DNA of 64,000 nt from Spongiibacter marinus (GCF_016906995.1 NZ_JAFBBD010000008.1:186001-250000), one strand, 5' to 3'. Positions 42,010 to 51,209 are shown, counted from the first letter of the stretch. A program made the numbers and translations. Notes: a model not told the origin generated them from the letters alone.

Positions 42010-43227
42010 TTGAGTCGCGGCTATCCAGTCCTCACGTTGAGAGCATCGGCATTAATCGCTCTGCTCGTCACTGTCGCCGTGCTATCGATTTTGCTCGTGT
42101 TAGCAAAGCAGCATGTCGATCTGGCGCAAATCACCGTTTTTTCCCTTCTTTCTTTGGCTCTCGGTTACGCCACTTTTTACGTTTTGAGTCGTCCCCATTT
42201 CTCTGCGTTGCTGCGTTTGGCCAATACCTTGCGAAATATTGAGCAGGGAAATGGCGTGGCACCTAGCTTGGAGGTCCCCAAGGGCGAGTTAAAGGAGCTG
42301 GGTGAGGGGCTGAGTGCGATGCTTGCCGCGATGGCCTCCAGAGAAGCCAAATTTGTCGCTGCGCAGCGTGAGCTCGAACTAAAGGTGAGCGAGGTTGCGG
42401 TAAGCAATGCTGAACTGGCGGCGACGCTGCGGCGGTTAAAGGCGGCGCAGGAGCAGCTGGTAACAACGGAGAAAATGGCGTCCCTGGGTGGACTGGTTGC
42501 GGGCGTTGCGCACGAGATCAATACGCCGGTAGGTGTTGGTGTTACGGCAGTGTCCAGTATGAGTAGCCGAATCATCGACGTGCGCAATAAATACCAGGCT
42601 GGCGAGCTGGGACACCGGGAGCTGAATGACTTTCTCGACAATACCCAGCAGCACTGTGAATTGCTGCTCAGTAATCTCAGTCGCGCGGCGGAACTGGTCA
42701 GCAGCTTTAAACAGGTTGCTGTTGATCAAAGTGCGGATGGTCTGCGTGAATTTGATTTGGGGGTGTATTTGTCTGAGGTTTGGCGCAGTTTGAGCCCCCA
42801 GCTTAAGGGCACCTCGCTGCGCTACGACATGTCAGTTAATGATGATATCCGGGTGTTTAATTATCCGGGCGCCTTGTCTCAGGTACTGACTAACTTAGTG
42901 ATGAACTCCATTACCCATGGCTATGAAAGAGGGGAGGAGGGCCACCTGCAGCTGGATGTTCGCCACGATGGCGGGGAGGTCGAGTTGGTCTATCGCGATG
43001 ATGGACGGGGAATTGCTCCAGAGCACTTAGGGCAGGTCTTTGAACCATTCTTTACCACCCGGCGAGGCAGGGGCGGAAGCGGCTTAGGCATGCATATCGT
43101 CTACAATTTGGTAACTGGGCAATTGCTAGGCAGCATTGAATTGCACAGCGAGCCTGGTTGTGGTGTGGAGGTGAAAATCCGCTTCCCCGCGAATATCCAC
43201 CCGGGAGCGCAAACTGAAAATGGATAA
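42010..43227 (+). CDS. Membrane sensor histidine kinase
   Basis: A 405-residue kinase with two N-terminal membrane segments (about 8-30 and 36-56) and almost no periplasmic domain. A coiled linker (about 60-155) leads to HisKA with His168 in GGLVAGVAHEINTPVG and HATPase_c (NLVMNSITHGY, YRDDGRGIAPE, GSGLGMHIVYNLV). All boxes are intact. The TTG start is supported by GGAAGGGAGG seven bases upstream; an ATG at 42003 is in a different frame. It overlaps the next gene by eight bases and heads a four-gene signalling operon. Its kinase core resembles that of the MASE1 kinase at 8.3 kb. Confidence 0.9.
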   Translation: MSRGYPVLTLRASALIALLVTVAVLSILLVLAKQHVDLAQITVFSLLSLALGYATFYVLSRPHFSALLRLANTLRNIEQGNGVAPSLEVPKGELKELGEGLSAMLAAMASREAKFVAAQRELELKVSEVAVSNAELAATLRRLKAAQEQLVTTEKMASLGGLVAGVAHEINTPVGVGVTAVSSMSSRIIDVRNKYQAGELGHRELNDFLDNTQQHCELLLSNLSRAAELVSSFKQVAVDQSADGLREFDLGVYLSEVWRSLSPQLKGTSLRYDMSVNDDIRVFNYPGALSQVLTNLVMNSITHGYERGEEGHLQLDVRHDGGEVELVYRDDGRGIAPEHLGQVFEPFFTTRRGRGGSGLGMHIVYNLVTGQLLGSIELHSEPGCGVEVKIRFPANIHPGAQTENG

Positions 43228-44215
43228 AAGCGTGTCGCAAGAAAACGATAAATTACAACTGGCGGCCGATAGTCCTGCGGCTAGCAGCAGACATAGTGAC
43301 CCCTGGAAGTTGCTGGTGGTTGACGATGAAAAAGTCGTGCACTCTGTCACGCGGCTTGCTTTGGAGGATTTTGAACTAGGCGGGCGCGGTTTGCAGATGA
43401 TCAGTGCGTATTCGGCTGCCGAAGCGCAGACGCTACTTCAACAACACGACGATATCGCCGTGATCTTGTTGGATGTGGTCATGGAAACCGATCATGCCGG
43501 GCTGGAGTTGGCACGCTATATTCGTGAAGAGCTCGGCAATAACTTAGTGCGGATCATCCTGCGCACGGGGCAGGCGGGACAGGCGCCTGAGCACGAGGTG
43601 ATTACGCGCTACGACATCAATGATTACAAGGAAAAAACCGAACTTACCCGACAGAAATTATTTTCCACCGTCTACACCGCGCTGCGTTCCTACCGGGATC
43701 TCAGCGCGCTAGATAATAATCGACGTGGATTGTTGCGGGTCATCGAAGCCTCCGCGGCAATTTTTGAGCGCAGGCAAATGCATGCCTTTTACGACGGTGT
43801 GCTTGAGCAGATGATCGCTTTGTTATACCTAAATCGTGATGCGATGCTGATTCGAGCCTCGGGCATCGTAGCTGAAGCCCGTGAGCGTAAACTACAGATA
43901 TTGGCCTCAGCAGGTAAATTTACCAATTTCGAGGGTGAAGTGAGTTGTGACGCCTTCGACCAACTAACCGGTGAGCGCTTGCGAATTGCTTTTGAAAATA
44001 AGTCCAATAACTATGGCGACAATTACTGGGTGAGCTATTACCAAACACAGGCTGGAACCGAGCAATTATTGTACGTGTCCGCGCGAGATAATTTTTCGGT
44101 TCCTGATATCCAGATGATCGAGCTTTTTGTAAGAAACGTGGCAATCGCGCACGATAACGTGGAATTAATAGACAGCCTGCGAGATGGAAAGGGCGATGAC
44201 GGGAGTGGGAGATAA
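43220..44215 (+). CDS. Response regulator with DUF3369 output domain
   Basis: A 331-residue protein. The REC domain (about 29-150) has the acidic pocket LLVVDDEK and phosphoacceptor Asp85 in VILLDVVMETDHAGLE, plus the conserved RTGQ and DYKEKTEL. The C-terminal domain (about 165-325) is DUF3369, a GAF-like fold of unknown output, with no DNA-binding motif. It overlaps the kinase gene, so it is its likely partner. The REC domain is very similar to that of the next gene. Confidence 0.9.
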   Translation: MDKSVSQENDKLQLAADSPAASSRHSDPWKLLVVDDEKVVHSVTRLALEDFELGGRGLQMISAYSAAEAQTLLQQHDDIAVILLDVVMETDHAGLELARYIREELGNNLVRIILRTGQAGQAPEHEVITRYDINDYKEKTELTRQKLFSTVYTALRSYRDLSALDNNRRGLLRVIEASAAIFERRQMHAFYDGVLEQMIALLYLNRDAMLIRASGIVAEARERKLQILASAGKFTNFEGEVSCDAFDQLTGERLRIAFENKSNNYGDNYWVSYYQTQAGTEQLLYVSARDNFSVPDIQMIELFVRNVAIAHDNVELIDSLRDGKGDDGSGR

Positions 44216-44217
44216 CA

Positions 44218-45411
44218 GTGGCTATCGATGACCCCCTAATGCTGGCGGCAGACACCACGATACAGGGTGAGAGCCAGACACCAAATCAGGCGTCAAAAAC
44301 GTGGAAGATCCTGATTGTCGACGATGAAGAAGAAATTCATGTGGTGACGCGTTTGGCGTTGCATGACTTCACCTTTGGCGGCCGGCAGTTGGAGTTTATC
44401 AGCGCCTACTCGGGTGCTGAAGCGAAGACAATGATTCGCGAGAACCCCGATGTGGCAATTATTTTGCTGGACGTTGTGATGGAAACGGACAGCGCTGGTT
44501 TGGATGTGGCGCAATATATTCGTCAGGACCTTGGCAATCATTTTGTCCGCATTGTATTGCGAACCGGGCAGCCCGGTCTGGCTCCGGAAAGGCGGGTACT
44601 CAAAGTCTATGATATCAATGACTACCGCGCGAAAACCGAGCTCACTCAAGACCGTTTGTTCTCTGTCATTTACACGGCGTTGTCATCCTATCGCGACCTG
44701 GTTTCCCTGGCGCGAAGCCGTCACCAGCTTATCGGCTTGGTCAATGAAATTGAGCAGTTGTCTCACTTAGCGGCAAGGGATCTGCAGGTGCCGTTAAACG
44801 AAGTTGTCGGTACGGTTCGTCGCCTGTCCTCGCAAAAACAGGAGGCATTGCCTGCTGCGATTGCCGAGGATGTCATGGATATGCGGGAAAATATTTATGC
44901 AATGCAATCGGCGTTGAATAAGCTCGTTGCCCTGACGTCGGTTGGGCGTTTCAACGAGAGCCGCGAAACCGTCGACTGCAATGCGGTGATCCACGAGGTG
45001 TTGGTGAATCTCGATGCTGAGTTTCGCGCTAGCAGTGCCAATCTCCACTGTGAGACATTGCCCACGATTCACGCCTGCCACCGGCAAATGGTTCAGCTAT
45101 TCCAGAACCTGATCAGCAATGCCATTCGCTTCACAGAAGGTCATGCACCGGACATTTATATCAATGCCGTTACTCACGAGCGGAACTGGTTGTTTTCGGT
45201 GACGGATACCGGTCGAGGTATCAGTCCTGAGCAGCACAGTAGCTTGTTCAACCTGTTCCATCGCGATAGCACCGAGGGTGTCTCCAAGGAATCTGGTGTG
45301 GGACTGGCGATATGCGAAAAAATCGTGCGCTGGCACGGTGGGAAAATCTGGTTGGAGTCTGAGGTCGGCAAGGGGTCGACATTTTACTTCACCATCCCTC
45401 TAAGCGAGTAA
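44218..45411 (+). CDS. REC-histidine kinase hybrid lacking the phosphoacceptor histidine
   Basis: A 397-residue protein. The REC domain (about 29-150; LIVDDEEE, Asp85 in IILLDVVMETDSAGLD) is followed by a phytochrome-class dimerisation helix and HATPase_c (LFQNLISNAIRF, VTDTGRGISPE, SGVGLAICEKIVRWHGG). In that class the H-box reads ASHDLQEPL; here it reads AARDLQVPL, with Arg187 replacing the phosphoacceptor His. The ATP-binding boxes are intact. It should therefore bind ATP but not autophosphorylate at the normal site, and may act as a phosphatase, scaffold or allosteric partner. It starts at GTG two bases after the DUF3369 gene. Confidence 0.88.
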   Translation: MAIDDPLMLAADTTIQGESQTPNQASKTWKILIVDDEEEIHVVTRLALHDFTFGGRQLEFISAYSGAEAKTMIRENPDVAIILLDVVMETDSAGLDVAQYIRQDLGNHFVRIVLRTGQPGLAPERRVLKVYDINDYRAKTELTQDRLFSVIYTALSSYRDLVSLARSRHQLIGLVNEIEQLSHLAARDLQVPLNEVVGTVRRLSSQKQEALPAAIAEDVMDMRENIYAMQSALNKLVALTSVGRFNESRETVDCNAVIHEVLVNLDAEFRASSANLHCETLPTIHACHRQMVQLFQNLISNAIRFTEGHAPDIYINAVTHERNWLFSVTDTGRGISPEQHSSLFNLFHRDSTEGVSKESGVGLAICEKIVRWHGGKIWLESEVGKGSTFYFTIPLSE

Positions 45412-45421
45412 GGGGCGAGCG

Positions 45422-47071
45422 ATGCGTGCTGACTGGATCGTTTCGGGCCTCTCACAGGCGATACTGTGCACGGATGACGAGGTTAATATCTGTTATCTCA
45501 ACCCCGCGGCTGAGCAGCTATTAGCGGTAAAGAGTAGCAATGTGTGTGGCAAGCCGGTCAGCGAAGCGCTCGGGTTAAAGGATGAGGCCGGCGGCATGTT
45601 AACGGCGGCCTCGCTGAAGGACCTTTGCGCGCAGAATCATGAGGCGAGACTGCGTTTATCGGCAGAGGGAGGCGCGCACGAAGCCGAGCTAGCGGCGAGT
45701 GTGTCGCCCGTCCACGATGGGGCGGGAGAGCAAGTGGGTTACAGTCTCATGCTTGCATCTCATACCTTGTCGAATCTCGACAACGCCGGTGCCGACCCAT
45801 TAACCTCTTTGGAAGGACGAAAGGAATTCGAGCACCGCATTGATAACTTGGTGAATGATGCTGCCACCAGCTCCCGCACTCATGCATTGCTCTACATCGA
45901 TATTGACCAGTTTAAGCTGGTCAATGACACCAGTGGGCATGGCGCGGGTGACAACCTGATTAAGGTGGTTGGGGAGTGTATTCAAGATGAATTGTTTACC
46001 GGCGACCTACTTTACCGTTTAGGGGGCGACGAGTTTGGTGTGCTGTTGAGCAATGTTGACGCGTTTGAAGCGCGCGCTATTGCCACGCGCTTGGTTAAGG
46101 CCGTTAAGCGCATCAATTTCAACTGGGGCAATATCAGCCACCGTGTATCGGTAAGTATTGGCGTTGTCCTTATTGACCAGTATTCCCTGGAACGTCAGAC
46201 CGTGATGAGTCAGGCCGATTTGGCGATGTACTCCGCTAAGGATAATGGCCGAGATCGCGTTCACATATACGATGTGCAAGATAAAAACCTTAGTCGCCTG
46301 CATGACGAGATGGATTGGGTGCACCGTATAAACGAAGCCCTGAGCAACGACGACTTTTGTCTGGTGCGCGAGCACATCGTATCGCTGGGTGATGACACCT
46401 CAGCGCTAAGCTATAGTGAGTTGTTGCTTCGCATGAAGTACAAAGGCGAGCTGCTCAGCCCGGGGCAATTCATGCCAGCGGCGGAGCGCTTTGGCCTTAT
46501 GCCGCAGGTGGACCGATGGGTTGTCAATGCCGCCATTGCATACCTTCGCGCGAATCCACAGTTAAAGCCTGGCGAAAATATGTTTTCGGTTAATATCTCC
46601 GGGCAGTCACTGTGTCAGGAAGCCTTCCTTGAGTTTGTCTATAGAAAACTTCGCCGTGGTCATGTTGATCCGGGGCTGATTTGTTTCGAAATTACTGAAA
46701 CGGTTGCGATCACCAATTACTCAGTAGTGACGCGCTTTATTGAGCGCGTGCATGAATTGGGAGGGCAGTTCGCACTCGATGACTTTGGTACGGGCATGTC
46801 GTCCTTCGGATATCTGCAAGAGCTGCCGGTGGATTTTGTCAAAATAGATGGGCTCTTTGTCCACGATATGGACACCAACCCCGTGCACGAGGCCATGGTT
46901 CGATCTATCAATGACATCAGTCATGTGCTTGGCAAGCGGACTATTGCGGAGTTTGTCGAGCGAGAGTCAGTGCAAGACAAGCTGCGTGACTTAGGTGTCG
47001 ATTTTAGTCAGGGGTATTTGCACGGTCGCCCAGCGCCGCTGTTAGATGGCAGGGCACAGGCGAACTCCTGA
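45422..47071 (+). CDS. PAS-GGDEF-EAL c-di-GMP signalling protein
   Basis: A 549-residue cytoplasmic protein: a PAS domain (about 5-115), a GGDEF domain (about 130-285, intact RLGGDEFGVLL), and an EAL domain (about 300-540). The EAL signature reads ELLLRMKYK. Downstream EAL residues are conserved: Asn in FSVNISGQ, Glu in FEITET, DDFGTG, Lys in VKIDG, and Glu in AEFVE. No RxxD inhibitory site lies before GGDEF. Both synthase and phosphodiesterase activities are therefore possible. It starts ten bases after the REC-kinase behind GGGGCGAG, so it is probably the output of the operon. Confidence 0.92.
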   Translation: MRADWIVSGLSQAILCTDDEVNICYLNPAAEQLLAVKSSNVCGKPVSEALGLKDEAGGMLTAASLKDLCAQNHEARLRLSAEGGAHEAELAASVSPVHDGAGEQVGYSLMLASHTLSNLDNAGADPLTSLEGRKEFEHRIDNLVNDAATSSRTHALLYIDIDQFKLVNDTSGHGAGDNLIKVVGECIQDELFTGDLLYRLGGDEFGVLLSNVDAFEARAIATRLVKAVKRINFNWGNISHRVSVSIGVVLIDQYSLERQTVMSQADLAMYSAKDNGRDRVHIYDVQDKNLSRLHDEMDWVHRINEALSNDDFCLVREHIVSLGDDTSALSYSELLLRMKYKGELLSPGQFMPAAERFGLMPQVDRWVVNAAIAYLRANPQLKPGENMFSVNISGQSLCQEAFLEFVYRKLRRGHVDPGLICFEITETVAITNYSVVTRFIERVHELGGQFALDDFGTGMSSFGYLQELPVDFVKIDGLFVHDMDTNPVHEAMVRSINDISHVLGKRTIAEFVERESVQDKLRDLGVDFSQGYLHGRPAPLLDGRAQANS

Positions 47072-47230
47072 TAAGCCCGGTTTGCCTGAAATTCCTGCCA
47101 CAGTTTGCTCAAATGCCCGGATTTCTACTCCATTTCGGCTCTAGTTCACACTCTTTTGGCATGCTATAACTATGCGTTATTGTGCAGTAACCTGATTTCC
47201 GGGGCGCTGTGTCGACCAAAGAGTGTAGTT

Positions 47231-48541
47231 ATGCTGCTTTCCAAGCAATGCAAGTCATTGAGTAACAAGATTTTTCGTGCGCCGGGTGCCGAGCACCTCG
47301 CCACGAGCAAAGCGATTATTGATAGCGCTGAAGTTTCTCCCGAAGGGACGGGAATGGAAGCAGGCGATGTCGATGCGATATGGCAGAAAGCGGAGGCTTT
47401 ACACCGCAGCGGTATGCACCCGATGGTTAGCATGACCCTTCGTCGCAACGGTAAGCTTTTGATTAATCGCAGTATTGGCTACGCGCGCGGCTTGGAAAGC
47501 GGCGAACCCGAGGTTGCCGAGCTGAATACCCCCGTGTGCTTATTTTCCGCCTCCAAGGTGGTAACGGCGGTACTGATCCACAAGCTTGCTGAAGATGGAC
47601 TGATTGACCTCCTCAATCCGGTCAGTCACTACATTCCCGAGTTTGCTCAGGGCGGGAAGGCGAATATCACCATTTACCAGCTATTGGCGCATCGCGCGGG
47701 CGTTCCGGGTGTGCCACCGGGCACGCCAACGGAGATTCTTTTTGATCCGCAGGCCGCGCTGGAGAAAATCTGCGCGGAACCGGCCTTATGTGAAGACGGC
47801 AGGGTCGTTGCCTACCATGCAATCACCGGTGGTTTCGTGCTCGCCGAGCTTATTCGGATATGCACGGGCAAAGACATTAATACCTACCTGGATGAAGTGA
47901 TCCGCAAGCCCATGGGCATGCGCTTTTTCCGTTACGGGCTGGAAGAAGCGGACCACCACCACGTCGCTGAAAATTATATTAGTGGTATGGCGAATATCGG
48001 CCCGGTAGGCCGGCATTTAGAGAAGGTGCTGGGAACGGATGTCGATTCCGTTGTGCATTTGTCCAACACCGCAGACTTCTTAAACGCGCAAATCCCAGCG
48101 GGCAACCTGTACGCAACGGCTGAAGAAGCCAGTCGTTTTTTCCAAATGTTGGTGCAACAAGGGCAGTGGCAGGGTAAGCAGGTGTTATCGCCGCTGACAG
48201 TCAACCGCCTTACACGGGAGGCGGCGCGCCCACAATTTGATCGCTCGCTGATTATTCCCATGCGATATAGTGCTGGCGCTATGTTAGGTGGCCGTCACAT
48301 TGGCGTGTACGGGCGTAATACACCCTACGCTTACGGGCACTTAGGATTTTCTAATATCCTTTGTTGGGCAGACCCCCAGCGGGATATCGCGGTGTCCATT
48401 CTCAATACCGGCAAGCCCGTTGTGGGCAATCATATACTGAGCTTGCTGGGCTTGGTGGACGGAATCAGCACGCGTTGCGCGCCATGCAAGAACATGGAGA
48501 TATTGAACAGTAAAATGCCGCGATTTTCGTTGAACACCTAG
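47231..48541 (+). CDS. Beta-lactamase-fold serine hydrolase (EstB-like)
   Basis: A 436-residue protein of the class C beta-lactamase/DD-peptidase-like esterase family. The nucleophile motif SxxK appears in CLFSASKVVTAVLIHK and the second motif Tyr in VAYHAITGG. YQLLAHRAGVPGVPPGTP and AYGHLGFSNILCWADPQ are typical of EstB-like esterases. No signal peptide is apparent with the ATG at 47231, so it is probably cytoplasmic. A longer frame from 47105 lacks family support. Substrate is unknown; an ester or lactone is likely. Confidence 0.85.
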   Translation: MLLSKQCKSLSNKIFRAPGAEHLATSKAIIDSAEVSPEGTGMEAGDVDAIWQKAEALHRSGMHPMVSMTLRRNGKLLINRSIGYARGLESGEPEVAELNTPVCLFSASKVVTAVLIHKLAEDGLIDLLNPVSHYIPEFAQGGKANITIYQLLAHRAGVPGVPPGTPTEILFDPQAALEKICAEPALCEDGRVVAYHAITGGFVLAELIRICTGKDINTYLDEVIRKPMGMRFFRYGLEEADHHHVAENYISGMANIGPVGRHLEKVLGTDVDSVVHLSNTADFLNAQIPAGNLYATAEEASRFFQMLVQQGQWQGKQVLSPLTVNRLTREAARPQFDRSLIIPMRYSAGAMLGGRHIGVYGRNTPYAYGHLGFSNILCWADPQRDIAVSILNTGKPVVGNHILSLLGLVDGISTRCAPCKNMEILNSKMPRFSLNT

Positions 48542-48552
48542 TCATTTTATTG

Positions 48553-48580
48553 TTCACCGACTCTGTTATTATTGTATAAC
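48553..48580 (+). promoter_or_regulatory. Possible promoter of the patatin gene
   Basis: TTCACC (48553-48558), a 16-base spacer and TATAAC (48575-48580) lie about 105 bases upstream of the patatin start codon. Both boxes are partial consensus matches. Confidence 0.3.
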
Positions 48581-48684
48581 TAACTGGCACTAGTGAACTA
48601 AGCATCAGTGCTGATACTCAGTTCGCACACAAGCTGCTACGGTGATGTGTTATTGCCCTGGTACACGGCTAAAACAGGAAGACC

Positions 48685-50187
48685 ATGCCCTCTACAATTA
48701 AGAAGCTCGACAAGAAATTGCAGGAAGCCTCCAGCTTTGATGAGTGGAAGTCGCTGGCTCAGGAACACGATCGCAGCTCGGGTCGGGCTCACTGGAAGAA
48801 GATAGACAAGACTAGCTTGTACGATTACGCCTCGATTCGTTCTCGACTCGAGCGTCTCAGGTATTTTCGCGAGAATAACGACAATATTGGGCTGCTGTTC
48901 ACCCTCAATGAAGGGATACACGGCAATATGGGTGGCATGGGTAAGCCCGTGCTGTACTCCCGTGCAAAATTTGGCACCAAGGAGCTGATTGGCGACTACG
49001 TCGATGCCATTGTCGATGCCCTGGATCACCTGAGTAATTTGGACTGTGATCAGCCCGGCTTTGTGGAGCGCTTGGACTTTTTCCGTCGCGCGAATAAGTG
49101 TTACGGGAAGTCGGCGTTGATGCTCAGTGGCGGGGCGATACTGGGCAATTTCCACGTTGGTGTGGTTAAGGCGCTGATCGAACAAGACCTTTTGCCCGAC
49201 GTTATTTCCGGCGCCAGTGCCGGCTCGCTGATCGCTGCCGTGCTCGGCACAAAAACTGACGAAGAGTTGGGGTATTTCCTCGATACCGATAACTTGTTGC
49301 AGGAATTGCGCTTAGAAATGGAGCTGGTCAACAACGACCTGTCCAGCACGACTCCTCGCATCAATCACCGCATGCTCAAGGAGAAGATCGCCAAGCTGGT
49401 ACCGGATATGACCTTCCAGGAGGCCTTTGAAAAAACCGGTCGCCACATTAACATTTCGGTCTCGCCGTCTGATGTTCACCAGACTTCTCGCCTACTCAAT
49501 GCGGTTGCCTCGCCCAACGTCTATATTCGCAAAGCGGTTCTCGCATCGTGTGCAGTACCCGGCGTATTTCCGCCAGTGATGTTAGAGGCGAAAAACGTCC
49601 ACGGACATCCCCAGCCCTATTTGGCGACGCGCCGTTGGATCGATGGTTCCTTCAGTGACGATTTGCCTGCTAAGCGTTTATCCCGCCTGTACGGCGTGAA
49701 CCACTTTATTGTCAGCCAGACCAATCCCATTGTGCTGTGGATGTTGCACGATGCGAAGTTGGATCAGGCGGGTGTCGTTAAGTCACTGCGGCACTTCACA
49801 ATGCGTAGCCTTAAAGAGTGGTACAAGGTTAGCAACGGCCTGATTCAAAAATACTTTAAGTCCTCACCAAAGGTGCGACGGCTGGCGAATATGGCCAATG
49901 CGGTCATCAGTCAAGAGTACACAGGGGACATTAATATTATCCCGCGCTACCGCTTTTTTGATCCGCGCAAGCTTCTCAATGAGCTGACAGAAGATCAATT
50001 GCGCTTCTTTATCAAAGAAGGGGAGCGAGCGACCTGGCCGAAAATTGAAATGATTCGTACCAGTACCAAGATCAGCCGGAAGTTGGCAGATATTTTGGAA
50101 CGCTATGAAGATGAAGAGATGGTGCGACTGGGTAAGAATCACCAACACCACCTCGGCGCAGAGATGCCGCGAAGCCGTCGCGCCTAA
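48685..50187 (+). CDS. Patatin-like phospholipase with DUF3336 domain
   Basis: A 500-residue patatin with an N-terminal DUF3336 region (about 1-130), the arrangement of yeast TGL-type lipases and their bacterial relatives. The oxyanion loop is MLSGGAILGNFHVGVVKAL, the nucleophile serine is in ISGASAGSLIAA (GxSxG), and the catalytic Asp is in RWIDGSFSDD. It should cleave acyl chains from lipids. There is no signal peptide. It follows the serine hydrolase on the same strand after a 143-base gap with its own possible promoter. Confidence 0.92.
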   Translation: MPSTIKKLDKKLQEASSFDEWKSLAQEHDRSSGRAHWKKIDKTSLYDYASIRSRLERLRYFRENNDNIGLLFTLNEGIHGNMGGMGKPVLYSRAKFGTKELIGDYVDAIVDALDHLSNLDCDQPGFVERLDFFRRANKCYGKSALMLSGGAILGNFHVGVVKALIEQDLLPDVISGASAGSLIAAVLGTKTDEELGYFLDTDNLLQELRLEMELVNNDLSSTTPRINHRMLKEKIAKLVPDMTFQEAFEKTGRHINISVSPSDVHQTSRLLNAVASPNVYIRKAVLASCAVPGVFPPVMLEAKNVHGHPQPYLATRRWIDGSFSDDLPAKRLSRLYGVNHFIVSQTNPIVLWMLHDAKLDQAGVVKSLRHFTMRSLKEWYKVSNGLIQKYFKSSPKVRRLANMANAVISQEYTGDINIIPRYRFFDPRKLLNELTEDQLRFFIKEGERATWPKIEMIRTSTKISRKLADILERYEDEEMVRLGKNHQHHLGAEMPRSRRA

Positions 50188-50285
50188 GTCATTAATCTCC
50201 CGCTAAGCCCCGCTTGAGCTTGAACCGCAGCGGGGCTGCTCGTACTATTTGCTTTCCTCAGGCCTGCCTAACAACGGAGAGTAGT

Positions 50286-50726
50286 ATGGTCGAACCTACA
50301 ACCTTTACCCCCTATATATCAGCTTTTGGTGGCGCCTTAATTGGCTTGTCAGCCGTTTTGCTTATGTGGTCTGTGGGCCGTATTGCCGGGATATCCGGAA
50401 TCGTTGCCGGGGCAGCCTTGGAACACGGTGAGGAGCGTAACTGGCGACTGCTGTTCCTGCTGGGGTTATTCATTGGCGCGGGCGCAACAGCGGCGCTAAG
50501 TGGGGCACTAGACGATATTCAGCCCCTGGTGTCGACGCCGGTGCTGGTTGCCGCAGGCGTACTCGTTGGTGTCGGTACGTCTATGGGCTCAGGCTGCACC
50601 TCTGGTCACGGCGTATGCGGCATCTCGCGTTTTTCCTGGCGCTCGATTGTCGCCACGTGCCTATTCATGTTGAGCGGCTTTGTTACGGTATTTGTGATGC
50701 GCCATGTACTGGGAGAAGGCCTGTGA
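50286..50726 (+). CDS. YeeE/YedE-family sulfur transporter subunit, first half
   Basis: A 146-residue membrane protein with four predicted helices. The conserved cysteine motif is GSGCTSGHGVCGISRFSWRS, which in YeeE (TsuA) carries the cysteines guiding thiosulfate. The next gene encodes a related second half, so the pair forms a split YeeE-like transporter, as in many proteobacteria. CGGAGAGTAGT precedes the ATG. Transport of thiosulfate or another sulfur compound is inferred from the family. Confidence 0.88.
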   Translation: MVEPTTFTPYISAFGGALIGLSAVLLMWSVGRIAGISGIVAGAALEHGEERNWRLLFLLGLFIGAGATAALSGALDDIQPLVSTPVLVAAGVLVGVGTSMGSGCTSGHGVCGISRFSWRSIVATCLFMLSGFVTVFVMRHVLGEGL

Positions 50727-51133
50727 AGAATATTGTCATAGTGTTGGCGGGGGCCTTGTTTGGCGCTGGTATTGCGATTTCCGGAATGGCCAATCCGGCC
50801 AAGGTACAGAATTTCCTCGACCTCTTCGGGGTGTGGGATCCGAGTTTAGCCTTTGTTATGGGCGCAGCGCTTGTAGTTGCAACACCCGCCTATTTTTTCG
50901 TTTTTAAAGCGGGTAAACCGAAATTTGCTGAGCGTTTTCACTTGCCCGAACGCAAGGATATTGACCGCAAGCTTGTGGCCGGAGCCGTGCTGTTTGGCAT
51001 GGGATGGGGCTTGAGTGGTCTTTGTCCCGCTCCGGCACTGGTAGCGATACTCAGCGGTATTGGTCACTTTGTTGTGTTTGCCCTGGCAATGCTTGCCGGC
51101 ATGATCCTTCAGCGGCAGTTTATGTCGCGATAG
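50723..51133 (+). CDS. YeeE/YedE-family sulfur transporter subunit, second half (DUF6691)
   Basis: A 136-residue membrane protein with about four helices (VKNIVIVLAGALFGAGIAISGMANPAKVQNFLDLFG, then GMGWGLSGLCPAPALVAILSG). The cysteine in LSGLCPAPAL is the conserved one of this half. It starts with GTG overlapping the first half's stop (GTGA), with GGGAGAAGG upstream, so the two are translated together. Confidence 0.88.
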   Translation: MKNIVIVLAGALFGAGIAISGMANPAKVQNFLDLFGVWDPSLAFVMGAALVVATPAYFFVFKAGKPKFAERFHLPERKDIDRKLVAGAVLFGMGWGLSGLCPAPALVAILSGIGHFVVFALAMLAGMILQRQFMSR

Positions 51134-51209
51134 CGCCTGTGGAAAGTGCCGGATTGAGTGTAAACTGCAGGCTCTTAAAAAATAAGCGCCTAGCGCGATG
51201 GGAGTGCTC

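Noticed and set aside
42003-42242. ATG-started frame at the front of the kinase gene
   Set aside because: The 79-residue product has no domain and ends early; the TTG frame at 42010 gives a complete kinase with membrane segments.
43220-45411. Assembly duplication as the cause of the two similar REC genes
   Set aside because: The copies differ at many nucleotide and amino-acid positions and have different C-terminal domains, so they are real paralogues.
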